A stretch of DNA of 64,000 bases from Didymella arachidicola. Taxonomy: Eukaryota; Ascomycota; Dothideomycetes; Pleosporales; Didymellaceae. The notes beneath the pieces are model-generated. The model had not been told where the DNA came from, did no database searches, and saw only the letters and a program-made list of their open reading frames with translations. Where the stretch lies: positions 868,001-932,000 of the forward strand of contig CM049998.1 of NCBI GenBank assembly GCA_016630955.3, written 5' to 3'. The stretch's first letter is position 1; every line of letters starts with the position of its first letter. Positions 21,418 through 32,601 of the stretch are shown piece by piece. Position numbers and translations under genes: made by a program.

Positions 21418-23332
21418 TTACTGAGCAGTACTTTCTTCCACATCTTCCTCCACATTTTTCTTCTTTAGAGTCGGTAGCTTAATGGCAAACACGAGGATAT
21501 TAGCGATGACGAAAACCACAATGGCCGAGATGAATGTCACTTTCAGACTGCGGTCGTAGGCCTCGATAACCTGAGCTTGATGCTTCGGGTCGAGGTCGAT
21601 GATGCTTCGTACAGATTTACGAACTGTGAGGATAATCTGTATCAACGTAATCAGCAATCAATTCTAATGGCAGAGCGCACGGTTGCACACCTTGTCCTTG
21701 TGTCTTCCAGTAACAAGCGCATTCAAGTACGCTGTTAATGCATTCTGCAGGATCAGACTGCTGAACGAGACACCCATGACCACACCCAGACTGCGCCAGA
21801 GAAGCAAAGTGCTGGTCATGACAGCCTGGTCTTCCTGCGTGCTTGTAGCAAGCACAGCGAGCGAGGTCGCAGGGAACGAAAGTCCCTGTCCGACGCTCGA
21901 CGGGATCAGGAAGATGGTTGCCAGCCATGCAGGAATGCCATTCCATATGGCACTCAACCCCACACTCCCGATAAGCATCGATAGAGTACCGACGACAATG
22001 AGCCATTTCATGCGGCCTGTGGCTGTCATGATGAAGCCGCAGCTGACACCGCATATTGTCAGCGCAACGGACGGGCCACCAAGCCTGAAACCCGACACTG
22101 AAGCGGATTCGAGTTTGACGGCCTGGAAGTATAGCGGAGCGTTGAACAAGATCGTATTAATGCCCAGCGCAGCGAAGAAGTTGTTGAACACCAGACTGCC
22201 TCGCGGCCGGCTGAACAGCATCGGCAGCGGCATGACGGCGCGTTTAGCGTTCTTCTCAACGTATACCAAGACAGACCCTGCTACACCCGCAACAACAAGC
22301 GACGTGATGACGAATGGGTGTTTCCAGGGATACACATTACCGCCGAGATTCAGGCCAAGGATGAGACTCGCGACGGATCCGGTGAGCAAGATGGACCCGG
22401 CAACGTCGAAGCCGCGCAGCGCATCGCGAATGCCGAGTCCGGAGCGCGCGTGCAGGTTAGGACCCAAGTCTGAAGGTGTAGTGAAGAGGGCGTTGATCAG
22501 GAGAAGTACGAATACAGGGATTTGAATCGCAAATGTCATACGCCAGCCTAGCTTGTCGCATAGGAAGCCACCGAATGCCGCACCGCAGGCGGAGCCGCCG
22601 CCGTAGAAAAGGTTGATGTATGCCTGGTATGTGCCGCGAACTTCGATGCTCACCAGATCATTGGTCATGACGTTACCCATGGAGAGGACACCGGCGGCGC
22701 CGATGCCGCAGAAAGCGCGAGCGGCGATGAAAGAGCCGATGGATTGGGCGAAGGCACACCATGCGGTTGTTGCTGAGATTAAGACAAGGCCCGCAACATA
22801 CAGCGGTCGGCGGCCAATAGTGTCGGAAAGGCGACCCATGAGGGGCTGGAGGGAAGTTGAGGTCAGGAGGAAAGCGGTGGAGAGCCATGATGCCGAGTTT
22901 GAGGCGTGGAAGTAGGATGTGATGACTGGGTGACTTGATGCCATGAGTGTGGAATCGAACATCGCCACCTTCAAGAGTCAGGGTCAGCGTTCAATTGTGC
23001 TGATCGCCTTGGAACTGATCCATCTGACTTACAAAATAACCCATCAATATGCCTCCAAACACATATCTGAACCGCCAGGTAGGCACCCCTTCGAGTAACC
23101 CATTTTTCTGGAATTTCACAAGATGCTCTGCCTCTATGCGCGAGATACTCTTTCCCAGCTCCGGGAACTGTGGGACTTCCTGTCCACCTACTCCAAGTTC
23201 CTCACTTGCCAGAGCATCCTCTTCCGATATGGGCACAGGGACTTCTTGGCGCAGACCTGTTGAAGCGAGAAGGGGTGTCCGTTCTGAGGGTCCAGTAGCG
23301 GAGGTCGCCCCGGCACGCGCAGGAGATGGCAT
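21418..23332 (-). CDS. MFS transporter, 14-TM DHA2/Vba type
   Basis: Three exons, 23332..23033, 22968..21691 and 21636..21418 (introns 64 and 54 nt, both phase 0), giving 598 aa. The hydrophilic N-terminus of about 80 residues contains the acidic/dileucine-like SERTPLLAS, reminiscent of vacuolar membrane sorting. The first junction restores GGILMGYFVAMFDSTLMASS. MFS motif A appears as MGRLSDTIGRRPLY, followed by the motif-B-like ARAFCGIGAAGVLSMGNVM. About 14 hydrophobic segments and a final TISAIVVFVIANILVFAIKL-type span fit the family of vacuolar basic amino acid/drug exporters. The substrate is not determinable. An upstream TTG would extend the frame, but the first ATG is 23332. It shares a 278-bp divergent promoter with the amidotransferase gene. 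Confidence 0.9.
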
Positions 23333-23610
23333 GACAGGCGAATTACACAAATCGCTCCTGGCAATCAAAAGTCGGGCAGTCGACCAAGATTCCAATTAGA
23401 TGTCGTGAGGAACGCAGACTCAAGCGTCATCGGCGTCAAACGTCGCGCCGGTAGCTGTACCGACGACTCCTTCCCTAATCTAGTTAACGCTCCCGAGGGT
23501 CACCGCCCTGCATCACTTATCAGACACCGAGTATCAACGCCACGTGCTCGACATATCTTGACATCTTACTGCGAATCGCCCCCTTGGATCATCATCGAAA
23601 TTCTGTCACA

Positions 23611-24490
23611 ATGAAAACACCTCTCCGGATAGCAATCTTGCAATGCGACACCCCGCCACCACACGTCGTCGAGCTATATGGCGCATACGACCGCATCTTC
23701 ACCACCTTACTTGAGAAGGCGGCTTCGGGACTCGGATTAGATCCACAGAAGGACCTGGAGCTGAGCGCTTTTGAGTGCGTAACGGCGCAGGAATATCCTG
23801 ACATTGACGATATCGACGCCGTCTTGATAAGTGGATCAAGTAAGAGCACACCTTTGATGCTCCCAGGCATCGGAGTATAATTGGAGTACTCGATATGGCT
23901 GACTTCGCAGAACACAATTCCTTCGACAACGATTCCTGGATCTTGAAGCTTCTTGAGTTTACGGAGAAGGTGCTGAAGCAAAAACGTGTCCGCATTATTG
24001 GTGTCTGCTTCGGACACCAGATCCTTGGGCGCGCATTGGGCGCTCGCGTCGGGCGGAGCGATGACGGGTGGGAGATCGCTGTCCTGCCTGTCGAACTGAC
24101 GGCCAAAGGCAAAGAAGTATTTCAGCAAGATACTCTGGTGAGTTGTGCTCGTGGATGGCTGTTGTATCTGCGCGTCGCTCGAGTCTAATCTATGTCTAGG
24201 CCATCCATCAAATGCATAAGGATATCGTGTTCGAATATCCTGAGGGCGTGGAGCCGCTTGGTGGAAGTCCGAGGTGTCTTACGCAGGGCATGTATCAGAA
24301 AAACAGGCTTATCTCGGTGCAAGGGCATCCGGAGTTTCATGAGGGTATTGTGAGTAGGCTGGTGAAGATGAGGAACGAGCAGGGTATTTTCAACGATGAG
24401 CAGGCAAGGGATGCACTGAGTAGGGTGGGCGACAAGCACGATGGTGTGGTCATCGCGCAAGCATTTTTGAGATTCTTGCTTGAGGACTGA
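23611..24490 (+). CDS. class I glutamine amidotransferase-like protein
   Basis: Three exons, 23611..23839, 23911..24137 and 24200..24490 (introns 71 and 62 nt), giving 248 aa. The nucleophile elbow GVCFGHQILGRALG (catalytic Cys) is in exon 2, and the catalytic His-x-Glu equivalent VQGHPEF is in exon 3. The N-terminus KTPLRIAILQCDTPP followed by ISGSS is typical of stand-alone GATase1 proteins of the GMP-synthase-like subgroup (compare yeast YLR126C). No synthase domain is attached, so the ammonia acceptor or true substrate is unknown. The ATG is chosen because it directly precedes the first beta strand. Confidence 0.88.
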
Positions 24491-24802
24491 GCGCAGAGCT
24501 GGTGCGGTTGCCTTTGGTTGTAGCTGAGGCAAGACCGGTATAGAACTGCTAACTGCTCATGGTTGCGAAGACGATGAGTAAGAGATGGCAACACGACTTG
24601 AATTTGCACGGAAACAGGACCTCGAAGTCAGACCTGGAATACGCATTGAACATGATAGATCGCAACAAGGTCTACGCTCACACTCTTCACGCCGTTGGAA
24701 CGCTTCGACGTGTTTTCTCATTCAATCAACTGCGTCGACCTGTCATCCGCATTCACCCCAGTCTTCACTCACGTCCCCCATTCTTCAAAATACAGTGTTG
24801 AC
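24491..24802. other. 312-bp convergent 3' region
   Basis: Nothing recognised beyond probable 3' UTRs of the amidotransferase and cysteine-rich protein genes. Confidence 0.6.
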
Positions 24803-25281
24803 CTAGTACTGCGTAGGTCCGGACGAAGCAACAACCGGTCCAGCACAGCTACTCACAACCGTCCAGCTCGTCGCGCAGCCCTCAGGACACTTGGTCGGAC
24901 ATGGCGCAAACACCGTATCCGTTGCCGTGCGCGTACAACAGGTATCCGTAATGCACGGCTGCGTGATGGTGCTGAGCAGCAGACAAGCTGGGCGGAGGCA
25001 CGTTGCAGCGTTAAAGGCGCAGGACGACCAGGGCGCGGGCGAGTCGACGCGGGTTGTGAAAGAGGGACAGTAGCGCGGCGCCAACGAGGTTGTGGTGATG
25101 GTGGTTCGGATTACAGTTTTGTAGGTACGGGTTACGGGGGTGGAAGCTGGACAGGTTTCATAGGAAGGTGGAGTGTAGGGTGGGATGGCGAGGGTGAGAG
25201 AGCTCAGGTGGGTTAGCGGTGGGAGTGTTGGGACTGCAGTTGGATGTACCAGAAACTCACAAGGAGCGGGAGGATATGCAT
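24803..25281 (-). CDS. small cysteine-rich secreted protein candidate
   Basis: Proposed exons 25281..25250 and 25202..24803, with a 47-nt GT-AG intron carrying a CTAAC branch point near its 3' end, giving 143 aa. The model yields a clear signal peptide (MHILPLLVSFCSLTLA) followed by a Thr/Pro-rich stretch and a mature part with 13 cysteines, including a CC pair and closely spaced C-x3-C, C-x4-CC and C-x3-C-x3-C groups. No family is recognised. Small size, secretion signal and cysteine density resemble secreted effectors or surface proteins of fungi, but that is inference. A stronger-looking donor (GTGAGT) just upstream leads to an early stop, so the 5' structure is the weak point. Confidence 0.5.
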
Positions 25282-25936
25282 AGTGAATATTCAGATCGGA
25301 GCTGTCGTCGTTCGCATACTCAAGAGCTTCTGCAAAGTAGCTTGCCTTTATGCTCGTCTCGAGTCATCCTGCCTTTCCGGGTGACATAAACGATAAAACT
25401 TCTGCGAGGGATGCGAAGAGCAGTCATTGTCACGAGTCCAAAGTGAGGGGTTGATGATGATGCTGTCGCTGTAAAACTGTGTCAAATCTTCGTATACAGC
25501 CTTGGAATGTGAGAAGGGTCATGAGGCGATGATTGAGCTGAAGCTCAGCCCGCCAATCAGCTCTTGAGTGGCTTTTCCGTGACCAAACACACCGTGACGC
25601 TTGACTCCAGTACTATTGTTGCTATTTTGGACAGCCTTGGTTGTCGCCCAGAAGGGGTGGTGTCGCTATTGTCGTTCTGATTGCCACTCGAACTTGTGCA
25701 CGACCTGGCATCCATTTGACGTGCTGTCAGCACTGATCGGCCTTTGAAACGCAAAACCTCAGTCCGGATGTCACGCTTGTCGTTGTTCTGTGGATCGCAG
25801 CCGCGTGATTTCGCTCGTGGTGATTGATAAGGAGTATTGCATCAATGTCCCCTCGCGGCTTTTGGCCGCTTTCGATTCGAACGCCCCTGATGCCAAACAT
25901 ATGTTACACGTGTATACAATCCCGCATGAAGCTCGT
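25282..25936. other. 655-bp intergenic region, nothing recognised
   Basis: Upstream of the cysteine-rich gene and downstream of the uS12m gene. A short minus-strand frame at 25557-25754 has no support. Confidence 0.55.
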
Positions 25937-26574
25937 CTATGCAGCCGCAGCCTTAGGCTTCTTGGTCCCGTACTTCGATCTCGATGTGATCCTGCTTCCA
26001 ACACCTCCCTACGCAACGTTAGCTGTGCCCGCATCCGTCAAAGGGTGATACGTACCAAATCGAGCGCTCCTCTGACCAAATGGTACTTCACACCGGGGCA
26101 ATCCTGTGCGCGTCCACCTCGTACCATGACAACCGAATGCTGTTGTACGTTGTGACCTGCCAACATGTCAGCTCCAAACCCCTTGTCTTTCAATTGTGCC
26201 CGCAACATACCTTCTCCAGGGATATATGCTGTGATGACCTTTCCTGTGCTCAAACGCACCCTAGCGATCTTCCTCTCGCCAGAGTTAGGCTTCTTAGGCT
26301 TCGTTGTACCGACTTTAAGGCACACGCCCTTCAGCTCTGGTCTGTTGGCAAGCTGCGGCGATCGCAGCTTTCGTGCTCTTTGCTGTATCCTTCCTTGTCG
26401 CAGGACCTGGATCAATGTGCATTTGTTGGCTCGTGGCGCAAGTGTAGGACCGAGGGAGAGACCAGCGAAGGCATTGTGCAGCGGTGTCACGGCGATTGGC
26501 GACCGCGCAGCAGTCAGAGGTGATTGCGCGAAGATTGAGGGCCATACGAGGCGTCGGAGGAATTGGACGGGCAT
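25937..26574 (-). CDS. mitochondrial small-subunit ribosomal protein uS12m
   Basis: Two exons, 26574..26056 and 26008..25937 (47-nt intron, phase 0), giving 196 aa. The first ~60 residues are a basic mitochondrial targeting region (MPVQFLRRLVWPSIF). The S12 core follows: ELKGVCLKVGTTKPKKPNSGERKIARVRLSTG contains the universally conserved decoding-centre loop (KPNS), then HSVVMVRGGRAQDCPGVKYHLVRG. Splicing restores GALDLGGVGSRITSRSKYG and the terminal TKKPKAAAA. Its role is decoding in the mitoribosome. The divergent HET gene starts 640 bp away. Confidence 0.94.
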
Positions 26575-27214
26575 GACGGCGGCGGCGATGTCGTTGAATA
26601 ATCGCGGTCGTCAAAAGTTCGAGATGAGGCGCGCGATGGCACGGAGGGTGCTGGTCCGTGCATCAAATGCGCCCTCTGCAGTATCAACTCATCGTCTCCA
26701 ACATCCGACGATCAAAACGCATTCCATTGTCATCACAAAAATGACAGACCGAAAAGATTACTGCTCAAGTATGAGCCTTATGTTAGAGGATCATGCGGCC
26801 TCCTAGCCTGCCCGCTGACGGCTTCGAACACTACCACAATACAGTACTCTTCTTAGCATGACCGTCGCGCAGACCTCCAAGCGCTTCATTCCAGGAGCAG
26901 GAGTCGATCGAATCTGATCCTGATATTGAGATGGATCCGCGAGGAGAGCGTCTCAATCGACCTACATTAGTACCGCGAACTGGGATGTTAAGCGCCGGTG
27001 TCCACCCACCGTTGCTGGCGAGCCGCGCGCCTTCGTCACTGCGGGCTCCAATGGTATGGGGGCTCGCTTTTCCAGATGTGATTGCATAACCATATTTATG
27101 GTAAGTCGTGACTATACCTTGATCTCAATGCCTCCTCCAGCTTTGTGTAATTGTTGTTACTTCTGTGTTGCTCGGTCCTCTTTTTGAATCACCTCCAACA
27201 GCCCTACTATCAGA
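26575..27214. other. 640-bp divergent promoter region
   Basis: Between the uS12m and HET genes. No gene or RNA recognised; a long plus frame at 26165-26806 is mostly the shadow of uS12m. Confidence 0.6.
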
Positions 27215-29494
27215 ATGGTATGCCTTGTTTGCTGGAATATGCTCGGCCGCCAGGATGGCAGGTTCGCCAACGGAACGCACGACATACTTTACAACCATCA
27301 CAAGAGTGTCCGAACATTTCAACAAGCTCTAGAGCAAAATTGTTACATCTGCCGTGCAGTGTATGTCAGCTTATCGGGTCACTTGAAAAACAATGTCTCG
27401 CAGCGCAGGGATTCGGCTGTGTCGACATCTCGTCCGACAGATGAGCGAAGCATACTTTCAGGACTGGCTCAACGGTCGTACACCAGTCAAGCTTCTTTAT
27501 TCTTGGAGGAGATAGACCGGACTTATCGCCTGGTGATCAGGTCAAAGCTGGATCAAATCAGCTTTCAGCACACATTCCAATTAGAGTGTCGACGAGAAAG
27601 CCACGAGTCACCGGACCAAAACTCAGTCCACGTCAAGTACCAATCGTTCGGAAATGATTTGCCAACATCGCAGAGCCCGCCTGAGCATCTGCCATATCAA
27701 AAGTTTACGACAGTGCGACAGTGGCTCAAGATGTGCAAGTGCTACTCTGCGCCACTGGAGCCCTTTTACCCTACACGGCTTGTCAGCCTCGAGGATATCA
27801 AGACATCGATGGCCTTCAACGACAATCCAACACCCCGCCGCCGTGGGTCTAAAATGACCGTCAGAATTGTAGAGACAGCGAAGTGGACCATGACACATCA
27901 CAGAAGAGCACAGTCCGGTGGAAGCAAAAGACGCTATGTGACACTGTCCCACTGCTGGGGCGGGAAAGTCAGCCATCGACTGCTCGATATCAATTTCGAC
28001 TCATACTATCAAGGAATACCAGTCGACGATCTGCCAAAAACCTTCCGAGATGCTATATACTTCGCAGCCAGCTTGCAAGACGTCGATTACATCTGGATCG
28101 ATTCTCTCTGCATCATACAGGAGAACACGGTCGACTGGGAGAAGGAATCCCCCAAAATGCATAGCGTATACAGCAATAGCTTCCTGAATATATCGGCTAC
28201 AGCTGCACCAGGCAGCCACGGTGGACTTTTCAAGAATGGAAATTTCGAGCTCTTGAGAGAGGAGGAAGTCACAGTCCACATCGAAGGTCTGCCGAGGGCA
28301 TACGATAGGGGCAAAGCGCCGCGAAGTCTAGACGAAAGAGGTCGCTTTTTCACACGACGTTGCAAGATTGTAGATTCCTCGTTCTGGGACGATCAAGTCG
28401 ACAAAGGGCAAGTCAATACGCGAGGCTGGGTGCTTCAAGAGCGACTCATGTCTCCAAGGGTTATTCATTTCTGCCATGATCAAGTCGGCTGGGAGTGCTC
28501 TTGCCGGCACACACCACAGTCCATAACCGCCAATAGGAAGCAGAAACCCAATGCCTCCGGCGAGCGCTCCAGGTATACCGACATCATCGAAGGCATTCGA
28601 CAGAGACTGCTGGGCGCAGAACCCGGAGCGCACCCGTCACCTTCAACAAGCATATCTCCACTCGATCTCTGGGCCGCCATAGTCACCGCCTACACCAAAA
28701 CACAACTAACCGTCCCAACTGACAAACTCGTCGCCCTATCTGGCCTCGCCAGAATCCTCTCCGAAGACACAAACAGCGCCTACATCGCCGGCCTATGGAC
28801 ATCCCACCTCATCACCCAACTACTCTGGTACATCGAACCCGCCTTCGACCTCCACAACCGCAGCTTCTCGAACCCAGGGACGTTTGACCATACCTACCGC
28901 GCCCCATCCTTCTCCTGGGCCGCCATCGACGCAACAAGCCACGGAATCACATTCGCCAACCCCACCACTCAAACCCCGCTCGTCGCGGTGCAAAACACGC
29001 TCGTCGAGCCCGTCTCCGATGCCTTCGGTATGGTGTCCCATGCGCGGATCACGCTGCGCGGGAAGCTCCGCAGAGCCCGGCTCGCGAGTATGCCGAATAA
29101 TCGGTTTGCGTGGCGGCTTGTGGGTCGCGGTGAATTAGATGGCGAACCGCACACAAACAACTACCTAGACTGCCCCCCGCGCGACACGGATTACATCGAC
29201 ACCTCCGCACCCATATATATCCTCCCCCTCGCGGAACAAACCACGCACAGCGGGACATCCCCAACGGTGCACCTGGTCTGCCTTCTCCTGCGCGCGGGGA
29301 GAGAAGTGGGGGTATTCAAGCGCATCGGCGTGACGCGGCTCAGCCCGTCTGGGGATAGGAACGCGTTGGCGAAGGTGGCGACCAAGCGAGGAGAAACCGG
29401 GTACAAGATCCTCTCCGCACTACCGAGCGATGCCTCCCTCCCTCATGCCGGCTACGACGGGAAGACGGGGACACATCGTCTGCACCTGGTCTAA
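27215..29494 (+). CDS. HET-domain (heterokaryon incompatibility) protein
   Basis: Single exon, 759 aa. The N-terminus (MVCLVCWNML...NCYICRAVY) carries two Cys pairs as in many HET proteins. The HET domain covers about residues 238-400 with all three hallmark blocks: RYVTLSHCWGG, VDYIWIDSLCIIQ with an upstream LPKTFRDAIYFA, and, further down, RGWVLQERLMSPRVIHF. HET domains are found in allorecognition proteins that trigger cell death after hyphal fusion; most of the many paralogues per genome are uncharacterised. No NACHT, ankyrin or WD repeats are fused. Repeat debris lies directly downstream. Confidence 0.92.
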   Translation: MVCLVCWNMLGRQDGRFANGTHDILYNHHKSVRTFQQALEQNCYICRAVYVSLSGHLKNNVSQRRDSAVSTSRPTDERSILSGLAQRSYTSQASLFLEEIDRTYRLVIRSKLDQISFQHTFQLECRRESHESPDQNSVHVKYQSFGNDLPTSQSPPEHLPYQKFTTVRQWLKMCKCYSAPLEPFYPTRLVSLEDIKTSMAFNDNPTPRRRGSKMTVRIVETAKWTMTHHRRAQSGGSKRRYVTLSHCWGGKVSHRLLDINFDSYYQGIPVDDLPKTFRDAIYFAASLQDVDYIWIDSLCIIQENTVDWEKESPKMHSVYSNSFLNISATAAPGSHGGLFKNGNFELLREEEVTVHIEGLPRAYDRGKAPRSLDERGRFFTRRCKIVDSSFWDDQVDKGQVNTRGWVLQERLMSPRVIHFCHDQVGWECSCRHTPQSITANRKQKPNASGERSRYTDIIEGIRQRLLGAEPGAHPSPSTSISPLDLWAAIVTAYTKTQLTVPTDKLVALSGLARILSEDTNSAYIAGLWTSHLITQLLWYIEPAFDLHNRSFSNPGTFDHTYRAPSFSWAAIDATSHGITFANPTTQTPLVAVQNTLVEPVSDAFGMVSHARITLRGKLRRARLASMPNNRFAWRLVGRGELDGEPHTNNYLDCPPRDTDYIDTSAPIYILPLAEQTTHSGTSPTVHLVCLLLRAGREVGVFKRIGVTRLSPSGDRNALAKVATKRGETGYKILSALPSDASLPHAGYDGKTGTHRLHLV

Positions 29495-29725
29495 CGCTTT
29501 CCCATGGAGTCGTACCTTTCCTACTTACCACCAGTGGCTGAGCCTGCCCAACGGCAGAAAAAGCCCCGTTAGTTCGAATTCAGCAGCTAACAAGGCACAC
29601 TCTGTATGCCAGACCTACAGAATCCCGCGTTGGCTTAATATACCTTGGAAGAAGCTAAGCTTCTGCCCTTCTTACTTAAACCCCCCTACTCCCCCCCTAA
29701 GCAGGTCTTACACTAGGGGTACAAG

Positions 29726-29767
29726 GCAGATACACTTTTAAAACCAGCAGATACACTTTTAAAACCA
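29726..29767. repeat. perfect tandem duplication of a 21-bp unit
   Basis: Two identical 21-bp copies (GCAGATACACTTTTAAAACCA) at 29726-29746 and 29747-29767. Confidence 0.9.
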
Positions 29768-29920
29768 GAGGATGACAGCGCAGAAGGAAGATGTAGGCTA
29801 GACCCCGCGTACGTTTCATTCTAAGGGGGATGAATCACGTAGGAGCACCTAGACTAGCGTAGGTCTGCTACATACTTTGCCTTACTCCTAATGTTCTACC
29901 TATGAATTGTTATTTTGCCT

Positions 29921-30008
29921 TGGTATGTTATAGCACGTTATATATGCCCTCTAGGAAACCAGTTTACTATGTAAGTAGCCAAGTTGAAGTAAATTACAAT
30001 CAATCAAT
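29921..30008 (+). mobile_element. probable LINE 3'-end remnant with (CAAT)n tail
   Basis: The block TAGCACGTTATATATGCCCT (29931-29950) matches 18 of 20 bases of TAGCACGTCGTATATGCCCT at 61712-61731, inside the LINE-like insertion. Both are followed within about 70 bp by a short simple-repeat tail, here CAATCAATCAAT at 29997-30008. The differences between the two copies are transitions. This looks like a heavily truncated copy of the same element family. The left boundary is uncertain. Confidence 0.5.
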
Positions 30009-30410
30009 CTACTTACCACCACACTGGGCTTATGTCTAGTTGCATCTGGGTTCGAAGTTTAGTCGCGCTGTGCGGGAAGGTGGTTGGGTGTGGTGGATGG
30101 CAGCCCGGTGGATGCGCTGTGTATTGTACCTGTGTGGCTGAGCACTGCGCAGTGGGCAGGCGTGCGTCGCTGGGATATTGCTGCGGAGGAGCGGATAGGT
30201 TTGCGTCCAAGGGTGGTGCTGGGCGGAAGGGGACACGGTTGCATATGAAAACCGAACGATGCATGCAAAGCCCATGTTGAACTATCGCGTACAAAATGTA
30301 CCGTCTAGATGACATACCCACGTACTCACCAACGCCACGCAAACGCAAACGCTTCCTCAATCGACAATGGAACGCCCTCCAGCTCCGCCCAATGCAGGAA
30401 AGAGAAATCA

Positions 30411-31695
30411 TCACTCCTCCAAACCCCCCATCTTCCTCCGCCCCCTCTTCGGACTACTCGCCCTCGACCTCATCCGCTCCCTACTATCCGTCCTTGCCAA
30501 CAACCCACCTCGTTCAAACGCACTCACACCCACCAGCCCCGGCTTATCCACATTCCCATCCTTGTTTTTATCAAAGTACCCAGGCCCAAGCGGCTCGGTG
30601 GTTTTGATCTGCGGCGTAGCCCAGCCGCTACTCCTGCCGACGCCAGACGCCTCGCTGTCATCCGAGAACGCGCGGTCCTCGTCGCTGGAATCGATGTACG
30701 TTTCCTCGAGTTCGAATTCGTTGTGTACAGTCCCGGATTCGGCTGCGTCGAGGCGCTCGTAGGACTGTCCCGCGGGGGCGCCGAAGAGGGAAGTGGGGAG
30801 AAAACCGCGGCGCTTTGGCTTCGCGGGGGGGTGGGCCTTGCGTTTGTGTTGCTTGACGAGCGCGGCTATGTAAGCCCTAACGCGCGCGCGTTTCTCCTTG
30901 CCGAGGATGAGTGCGCAGATGACGAGGATCATGATTATGAAGACGAGGAGGGCGGGGATGCGGGACGGGTATTCGACAAAGAGGCGGTGCCAGTTGGAGT
31001 CGTCGAGGGGGTCGTGGTGCCAGGGGAGGTAGGAGCCGCCTGGGTGCTGGAAGTCTTTTGGGATGCCTGGCTCGTTTGCGCCGAAGCCGACGGCGAGGGC
31101 GGTGGGTGAGGGTGGGGGGATCTCGGAGGCGGCGTAGAGGAGCATTTTGCCAAGGGTCCAGGAGACTTCTACGTTGTTGATTTTGTTGACGGCTTGGAAG
31201 GGGTCGAGAAAGCCTTTTTCTTTGGCGGAGTGGAGGATGGCGTTTGTGGTGTTTGTGGAGTCCGAGGGCAGCGGCTCGATGCCGACGCGGGGGACGCCGA
31301 TGCCGTCGTGCAGCATGTTGATGATCCAGGAGGCCTTGAAGCAGACCTCGCGGGCCTTTTCTTCGTCGACCTTCTTGCCCCATTTGCCCTTGTCGATGCC
31401 CTTTTGGATGTGTTTCCAGTCCTGGTTGCAGAAGTCGCTGACGCGTTCCTGGTAGGATTTGAAATCGTAGGCCTTGGATTTGTGCTTGTCTTGGAATATC
31501 TCGTGCGTCGTGTGCCAGTACTCGGATACGCCGACGAAGTGGTTGACGTCGAAGTCGATGGCGGGGACGTGCTGGCCGTTCAGCAGACAGGGCTCGTCGA
31601 GACACTCCTTCTCTTTCTCCAGCAGGGGGAACGTCTGGTGCAAGCACTCCTGGAACTTCCCGGTGCCGTGCAACTTGGCCGCAGGCTTCTCTTTT

Positions 31696-31727
<32 letters not shown>

Positions 31728-32601
31728 TGAATCGAGCTCGATGAACTTGCCCTCCTTGGTGACGTCGACTTCCAGCCCAGCAGGCAGACACGGATCCGGC
31801 AGCTCTTGGGACGCCGTCGAATCAAGGAGCGCCTTGACATAGCGCTGACGTGCCTGATTAACGCCAAAGCCCAGCCAAGTAGTCACAAACACCCTGAACT
31901 CCAACGGCGTGCCGTCCACGGTCCGCAGGCGCATGAGGGTCAGGTCATTTGCGTGTTTATCAGCCTCGGTCGCATTCGGCGCAAACGCAATCTGGGCCGA
32001 GGCGCCGCCCATATCCAAGAAGCCGTACGTGTTGTGGCCCTTGCCGTGGTCGTGGTCCTGCGGCTTATCGAATCCGCCCAGCAGATAGTTTGCGGCGATC
32101 CAGCCGTACAGACCCTCGGTCTCGCCGGGGATGACCTGCACGTGGACGTCGCAGTCGGGCAGCTGGAAGCGCGTGTTCTTGCGGGCGTAGGCGCAGACCT
32201 CCTTGAGCACCTCGGTGCGCTGCACGGGCGGCAGGATGCGCATGCCGGCGGTGGCGAGCAGGAACAGCGGAGTGGTCGCGACGTCATCGTTGGGGATGTG
32301 GGTGAGGGCGTGGCTGAGCAGCTCGTCGAGGTGGTCGGGGCCGACGTCGTGCGGATGGTCGCCAAAGGTCGAGATGCCCGGGTGGATCTTCTTGGTCCAT
32401 TTCTTGTCTGTCTCGACGACGGGCAGGGCGTGCAATTGTTGCTCGGTTGCGCCTTTACGGGCGGCGTCGCTGTTCAGCCAGCGGTAGATGTGGACGCGAG
32501 TCCCCGAGGAGCCAGCGTCGAGGACCACGCCATATCGCCCTACAGCCGTCTCGTCAGCGCACTGCGGAATGCGGGGCGGAGGGTTGCGTACACTTTCCCA
32601 T
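30411..32601 (-). CDS. Golgi apyrase / nucleoside diphosphatase (GDA1/CD39 family, Ynd1-like)
   Basis: Two exons, 32601..32592 (only 10 nt) and 32539..30411 (52-nt intron, phase 1), giving 712 aa. The splice yields MGKWRYGVVLDAGSSGTRV, matching Ynd1-type starts. Apyrase conserved regions are in order: ACR1 DAGSSGTRVHIY (about 10-21), ACR2 LLATAGMRIL, ACR3 PGETEGLYGWIAANYLLGG, ACR4 FLDMGGASAQIAF and ACR5 WLGFGVNQAR. One C-terminal membrane span (ALLVFIIMILVICALIL) is followed by a ~150-residue cytosolic tail. This topology fits Golgi enzymes that clear GDP/UDP formed by glycosyltransferases. A run of ten Asp codons, all GAC, lies mid-protein. A longer unspliced frame to 32810 lacks family similarity. 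Confidence 0.92.
31696..31727. repeat. (TCG)n trinucleotide tract coding poly-Asp in the apyrase gene
   Basis: A 32-nt perfect trinucleotide run; on the coding strand it reads ten consecutive GAC codons inside an acidic loop. Confidence 0.9.

Larger units (their letters stand above)
29495..30410. other. 916-bp intergenic region with repeat debris
   Basis: AT-richer than its surroundings. It contains a perfect 2 x 21-bp tandem repeat and a probable LINE 3' end, both listed separately. Frames at 30013-30414 have no support. Confidence 0.6.

Noticed and set aside
30013..30414. Short ORFs on both strands between the HET and apyrase genes
   Set aside because: Pro/His/Ser low complexity and no conserved feature; part overlaps the apyrase tail.
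31696..31727. Possible CRISPR or satellite array
   Set aside because: A simple coding trinucleotide run in a eukaryotic gene; no spacers.
20844..32601. Secondary metabolite cluster around the two MFS genes, HET gene and regulator
   Set aside because: No backbone synthase (PKS, NRPS, terpene cyclase), and neighbours are ordinary housekeeping genes.
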